Assembly: GCA_900555105.1 (NCBI GenBank)
Contig: USJP01000026.1
Coordinates: forward strand, 1-10,184
Reading direction: 5' to 3'
Length of the DNA: 10,184 nt
Source: an uncultured Coriobacteriaceae bacterium
GTDB taxonomy: Bacteria > Actinomycetota > Coriobacteriia > Coriobacteriales > UMGS124
Below are positions 7,223-10,184 of this stretch, in pieces. The notes beneath the pieces are model-generated. The model saw nothing but the letters and a program-made list of their open reading frames with translations. It was not told the DNA's origin and made no database searches. A program made the position numbers and the translations under genes. Position 1 is the stretch's first letter. Each line of letters opens with the position of its first letter.

Positions 7223-7335
7223 TAGCGCTCCTTCACCTATGCTGGCGAGTCTCTCGTTGTTTGCATTTGGGAGATGCAGGCGTACGGGTATACCTTGTAT
7301 GCGTGCGGCAAAGGGGTGCCGTGCGAACTTTTCGA

Positions 7336-7357
7336 GAGGGCGCGGACGGGTGCCCTC
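7336..7357 (+). other. Hairpin in the leader of flavoprotein 2
   Basis: GAGGGC (7336-7341) and GCCCTC (7352-7357) pair perfectly around a 10-base loop, nine bases before the ribosome binding site GGAAGGGG. A weaker stem, CGGCA/TGCCG, precedes it near 7306-7321. No T tract follows, so it is not a standard terminator. It may affect translation or be chance in GC-rich DNA. Confidence 0.25.
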
Positions 7358-7381
7358 GTGAATAGGGAAGGGGAATTCAAT

Positions 7382-8930
7382 ATGGAGACGATTTCACGCA
7401 GGGGTCTGCTCAAGGGTGGCGCCGCTTTGACGGCTGGCACGCTGGTTGTTGGTGGCGCGACGCTCGCTCTCGCCGATGAGACGAAGCCCGCATATGAGTA
7501 CGCAAAGTTCCTTTCCGAGGCACCGACCAACCAGATTGAGACTGAAGTGCTTGTTATTGGCGGCGGCGGTGCTGGTGTCTGTGCCGCACTTGCTGCTTCC
7601 GAGCAGGGCGCGAAGGTCGTTCTGTGCGAGAAGTCCGGCGTGCTTGGTGGCGCTACCATCATGAGCAGCGGCAAGATTCCCGCAGTTGGCACGGCGCAGC
7701 AAGAAGAGGTTCTTGCTGAAAATGATGAGATCGACAGCATTGGCGCTTGCGTTATGGACATCATGCGTCCGAGCAACTACAGCGTTCGCCCCGATCTTGT
7801 CTACACCGTAGTGGAAAACTCCAAGGACATGATTGAGTGGACCGAAAGCTACGGTGTCACGTGGACGGTTGATGCGGGCCTGTATTATGGACAGACGGCG
7901 CATCGTATGCATACGGCTGACGGCGCGGGCGCCGGTCTCACCACGGCGCTCATCGATGCCATGGAGGCTGACGAGAACATTGTCGTTAAGACCGATTGCG
8001 AGATCAAGGGCCTGCTTCTGGATGATTCCGGTGCTGTGGCCGGTGCGTATGGCGTGGATGCCGACGGTGCCGACGTGGCATTTGTTGCAAATAATACCGT
8101 GCTCGCCACCAGCGGTTTTGGCAACAACGACGAGATGATTGCCAAGTACTGCCCCGAAGCGTCTGCTGCCTATCGCATGGTAGCCCCCGGCGCCACGGGC
8201 GAGGGCATCAAGTGGGGAGCCGAGCTGGGCGCTTCTCTTGAGAAAATGGGTGCGTATCAGGGATATGCTTGGCATGGAGCCGACGACGACACGGTGCTGG
8301 GTCAGGACCTTGCCAACAACGGTGGCATTGCCATCAACGCCGAGGGCAACCGTTTCATGAATGAATATGGCGGTTACTCCGAGCTTACGCCGCATATTCT
8401 TGCCCAGACTGATCACATCTGCTACCTGTGTTTTACTGACGAGCAGGCTTCCAAGAGCGCTAAGTTCGAGGCGTTCAAGGAGGCAGGCATCGTATACGAG
8501 GGCGCTGACGAGGCTGAGCTTGCGGCTGCCATTGGTGTCGATGCCGACAAGTTGGCATGGGCATTTGCAGACTACCGCAAGGGCATCGAGCGTGGCGAGG
8601 ACCGCTTCAACCGTACGCATTTGCCGGCCGGCTTCGAGGGCCCGTTCTACGCAATCAAGGTAACTGGTGAGATTCGTCACACCCAGGGTGGCGTGAAGAC
8701 GGACGGGTCACGTGCTCAAGCAAGACGGTTCGCTCATTGACGGCCTCTATGCGGCCGGCGGTTGCACGGAGGGCTTCTCCTCGGGAGCCGGTGCGGCGTA
8801 CATGAGCGGTAACGGCCTCATCCAGGCCCTGGTGTACGGCAAGCTTGCGGGTATTGGCGCAGCGACCGAAAAGCGCGGAGAGGCTCAGCTCGTCACCTGG
8901 GAGAAGACTGAGAAGGACGCGTATATCTAA
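7382..8930 (+). pseudogene. Tat-exported FAD_binding_2 flavoprotein 2, frameshifted near the C-terminus
   Basis: With one base removed this gene encodes a 515-residue fumarate/urocanate reductase-like flavoprotein. The Tat signal is textbook: SRRGLLKG (5-12), a hydrophobic core and LALA before Asp32. The FAD motif EVLVIGGGGAGVCAAL is at 55-70. RFMNE at 324-328 is followed by Tyr332 where fumarate reductases have the proton-donor Arg. The substrate motif RHTQGGVKTDG at 432-442 keeps the family His. The frame then shifts in GGG 8705-8707. The uncorrected frame ends at TGA 8738-8740 after SRAQARRFAH. The continuation HVLKQDGSLIDGLYAAGG up to the stop at 8928-8930 is in the next frame and is clearly the family C-terminus. 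No CXXCH or FMN-binding domain is present. I chose the ATG at 7382 for its GGAAGGGG site and because the longer frame from 7274 would bury the Tat signal. It is divergent from LysR 1, its likely regulator. Substrate unknown; genuine mutation or sequencing error. Confidence 0.86.
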
Positions 8931-8975
8931 GCGGAACCCGTGTCTGACCAGGTGAAATGCTGATATAAACCGATG

Positions 8976-9025
8976 GGCCCGGCGTGATGGGGACGCGTGA
9001 GACACGCGATTCTCGTCGCCGGGCC
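8976..9025 (+). terminator. Nested stem-loop after flavoprotein 2, possible terminator
   Basis: GGCCCGGCG (8976-8984) pairs perfectly with CGCCGGGCC (9017-9025). Inside the loop, CGCGTG (8994-8999) pairs with CACGCG (9003-9008) around AGA. It starts 45 bases after the flavoprotein 2 stop. The tract after it, TGTTGCTT, is only partly T-rich, so termination efficiency is uncertain. Confidence 0.5.
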
Positions 9026-9107
9026 TGTTGCTTCCAGCGGGGTTGCACGGAGTGCACGGGCCACACGTTTCTGGCTGGCGCTGAGGGCGCCACTCCGGGG
9101 TCGCTCG

Positions 9108-9132
9108 ATAGGCGGGAGTTTCATCCGCCTAT
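9108..9132 (-). terminator. Hairpin over the LysR 2 stop codon
   Basis: ATAGGCGG (9108-9115) and CCGCCTAT (9125-9132) pair perfectly over 8 bp around a nine-base loop that contains the LysR 2 stop codon. There is no T tract on the minus strand side, so it is either a weak terminator or an RNA 3'-end stabiliser. Confidence 0.35.
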
Positions 9133-10050
9133 GTCTGCGGTTCTTCCCCCCAGCAGCTTTTTGCATTCATCCAATAGGCCCCACCGTGCGCACAGATCCA
9201 GCAAGAATTCACGTGCAGGGCTGTTGATGTCGCGCTTGAACAGGATGCAGCTGGACATGGCCCGCTCGTTGAGAGGGTTATCAACCAAGGGACGCATTGT
9301 CAGCCCCTCGGCAAGGAGGCCGCGCACAACGGTGTCTGTACCGATGAAAACATCGTTGCATGAGGCGATGATTGCGCGCATTGAGTTGCGGTCGACGTTG
9401 GTGTACTTGAAACGGATTCCGCGTGTTGTGTAGTAGGGCTGATAGAGTCGCCGTAGATAGGCGCTTGGTTGTATGGCGGTCGCATCGCGTAGACCGGAAT
9501 CAAAGCTGATAGTGTCGTAAGCAACCAAAGGGTTGTCCTCGCCCATCAGTACGGCCGCTTCGTTTGTCCCTACGAGGATTTCGCACAGCTCGTATGAGTC
9601 TGGCGGTGTGACCGAAAAAGCCAGGTCGAGTGACCCTTCTTGCAGCAGGTCCCATATCTCGTCAAAGTCGTTGTCTCGTGTTTCGATTGAAATGTCTGGA
9701 TGTGTGCGCCGGAAGGAGTAAATAAAGCGTTTGTCCTGGTAGTTGCAATAGATATCGCGTAGGCCAATACGAATCGTTTGCGTGGTCGCTGGCCGAAGAC
9801 TTTGAATCTGGTCGAGAAAGCCATCCCATAGTTCATCCTGTGCGTCAAGGCATTCCTTTAACAGCGCACCTGCTTGGGTGAGTGAGACGCCCCTTCTGGT
9901 GCGTCTGAAGAGCGAAACACCCACCTCTTGTTCGAGCGCGGCAATGCTTTTCGAGAGACCCTGTCTGCTTATGTGCAGCTGTGTCGCCGCCTTGCCTATG
10001 TTTTCGGCTCGACTAAGCGCTAAAAAATATGAACGCTGTTCCTCGCGCAT
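9121..10050 (-). CDS. LysR-family transcriptional regulator (LysR 2)
   Basis: A 309-residue LysR-type regulator of normal length. The N-terminal HTH spans about 3-60: SYFLALSRAENIGKAATQLH, then ISRQGLSKSIAALEQEVGVS and LFRRTRRGVSLTQAG. The effector-binding domain runs from about 92 (TIRIGLRDIYCNYQ) to 300, with LQEGSLDLAFSV around 135-146 and CNDVFIGTDTVVRGLL later. It is not a close copy of LysR 1: the HTH has RQGLSKS where LysR 1 has QPTLSRH, so the two probably read different sites and ligands. The start ATG is preceded by AGGGGGA a few bases upstream, and no better start exists. The gene converges on flavoprotein 2 and may regulate itself or a gene beyond the right edge. A strong palindrome lies just upstream. 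Confidence 0.93.
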   Translation of the reverse strand: MREEQRSYFLALSRAENIGKAATQLHISRQGLSKSIAALEQEVGVSLFRRTRRGVSLTQAGALLKECLDAQDELWDGFLDQIQSLRPATTQTIRIGLRDIYCNYQDKRFIYSFRRTHPDISIETRDNDFDEIWDLLQEGSLDLAFSVTPPDSYELCEILVGTNEAAVLMGEDNPLVAYDTISFDSGLRDATAIQPSAYLRRLYQPYYTTRGIRFKYTNVDRNSMRAIIASCNDVFIGTDTVVRGLLAEGLTMRPLVDNPLNERAMSSCILFKRDINSPAREFLLDLCARWGLLDECKKLLGGRTADIGG

Positions 10051-10067
10051 GCTTTCCCCCTACGGCG

Positions 10068-10117
10068 TGCTGTCAACCGTTGATTGACAGCATACGCTTT
10101 TTTCGTTTCTTCCCCAA
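10068..10117 (-). promoter_or_regulatory. Palindrome and likely promoter of LysR 2
   Basis: TGCTGTCAA (10068-10076) and TTGACAGCA (10084-10092) form a perfect dyad with a seven-base spacer. A smaller overlapping dyad, TCAA-CCG-TTGA, occupies 10073-10083. On the minus strand TTGGGG (10117-10112) and TATGCT (10094-10089) are spaced 17 bases apart as -35 and -10 boxes. The palindrome therefore covers the -10 box and the predicted start of transcription, the classic place for autorepression. Promoter and operator assignment is inferred. Read on the plus strand, the dyad is followed by CTTTTTT and could also stop transcription, but no plus-strand gene precedes it. Confidence 0.5.
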
Positions 10118-10184
10118 GCCCTCGGCGGGGGAGTAGGGTAGGGCTGTTGGGTACGGCGCCTGTTTTGTGGCCGCAAGGGGCGGG
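10118..10184. other. GC-rich right edge without recognised gene
   Basis: No start codon with a ribosome binding site and no gene end is visible here. AGCCCT near 10117 and AGGGCT near 10140 can pair, without a T tract. A divergent gene paired with LysR 2 could begin beyond the window. Confidence 0.4.

Noticed and set aside
7274..7381. Upstream start giving a 36-residue longer flavoprotein 2
   Set aside because: It would bury the SRRGLLKG Tat motif; the ATG at 7382 has GGAAGGGG just upstream.
7394..8680. 428-residue minus-strand open frame opposite flavoprotein 2
   Set aside because: No recognisable fold, and the plus strand carries Tat, FAD and HTQGG motifs in order; it is a shadow.
4344..8930. 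Calling the flavoproteins fumarate reductases or flavocytochromes c
   Set aside because: There is no CXXCH haem site and no FMN-binding domain, and the proton-donor Arg position is Gly in one and Tyr in the other.

Overview
The window looks like the chromosome of an anaerobic gut actinobacterium of the class Coriobacteriia, most likely Eggerthellaceae. This is inferred from four things: fairly high GC coding DNA, two Tat-exported FAD_binding_2 flavoproteins of the kind greatly expanded in that family, a LuxR-type regulator fused to a multi-pass membrane domain, and LysR regulators next to the flavoprotein genes. No rRNA, tRNA, CRISPR, transposase or phage gene is visible.

The left third (1-2600) is mostly housekeeping on the plus strand: the last codons of an unidentified gene, a SlyD-type FKBP peptidyl-prolyl isomerase with a clear terminator, a small YbaN/DUF454 membrane protein, and an EamA/DMT-family transporter. 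Directly after the transporter stop is a short open stretch that resembles the C-terminal tip of an FAD_binding_2 flavoprotein and ends in TAA, followed by a strong terminator. I read it as the remnant of a deleted flavoprotein gene.

The right three quarters (2600-10184) is a reductase/regulator region. A membrane LuxR-type regulator (minus strand) is divergent from flavoprotein 1. Flavoprotein 1 converges on LysR 1 (minus) with a long stem-loop between them. LysR 1 is divergent from flavoprotein 2, which converges on LysR 2 (minus) across a stretch full of inverted repeats. Each flavoprotein thus has a divergent regulator of a different family. By analogy with Eggerthella-type gut bacteria, each pair is probably an inducible periplasmic reductase for one organic electron acceptor. 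Neither flavoprotein carries a haem-binding CXXCH motif or an FMN-binding domain, so electrons must come from a partner encoded elsewhere. The substrates cannot be read from the sequence. Residues that define fumarate reductases are replaced in flavoprotein 1 and partly replaced in flavoprotein 2.

Two genes are broken by what looks like one extra base each: the LuxR-type regulator near 3036, which separates the membrane domain from the DNA-binding domain, and flavoprotein 2 near 8705, which removes its C-terminal FAD-domain tip. With the flavoprotein remnant near 2370-2461 this suggests either recent gene decay or base-level errors in the assembly. The sequence alone cannot decide between them.
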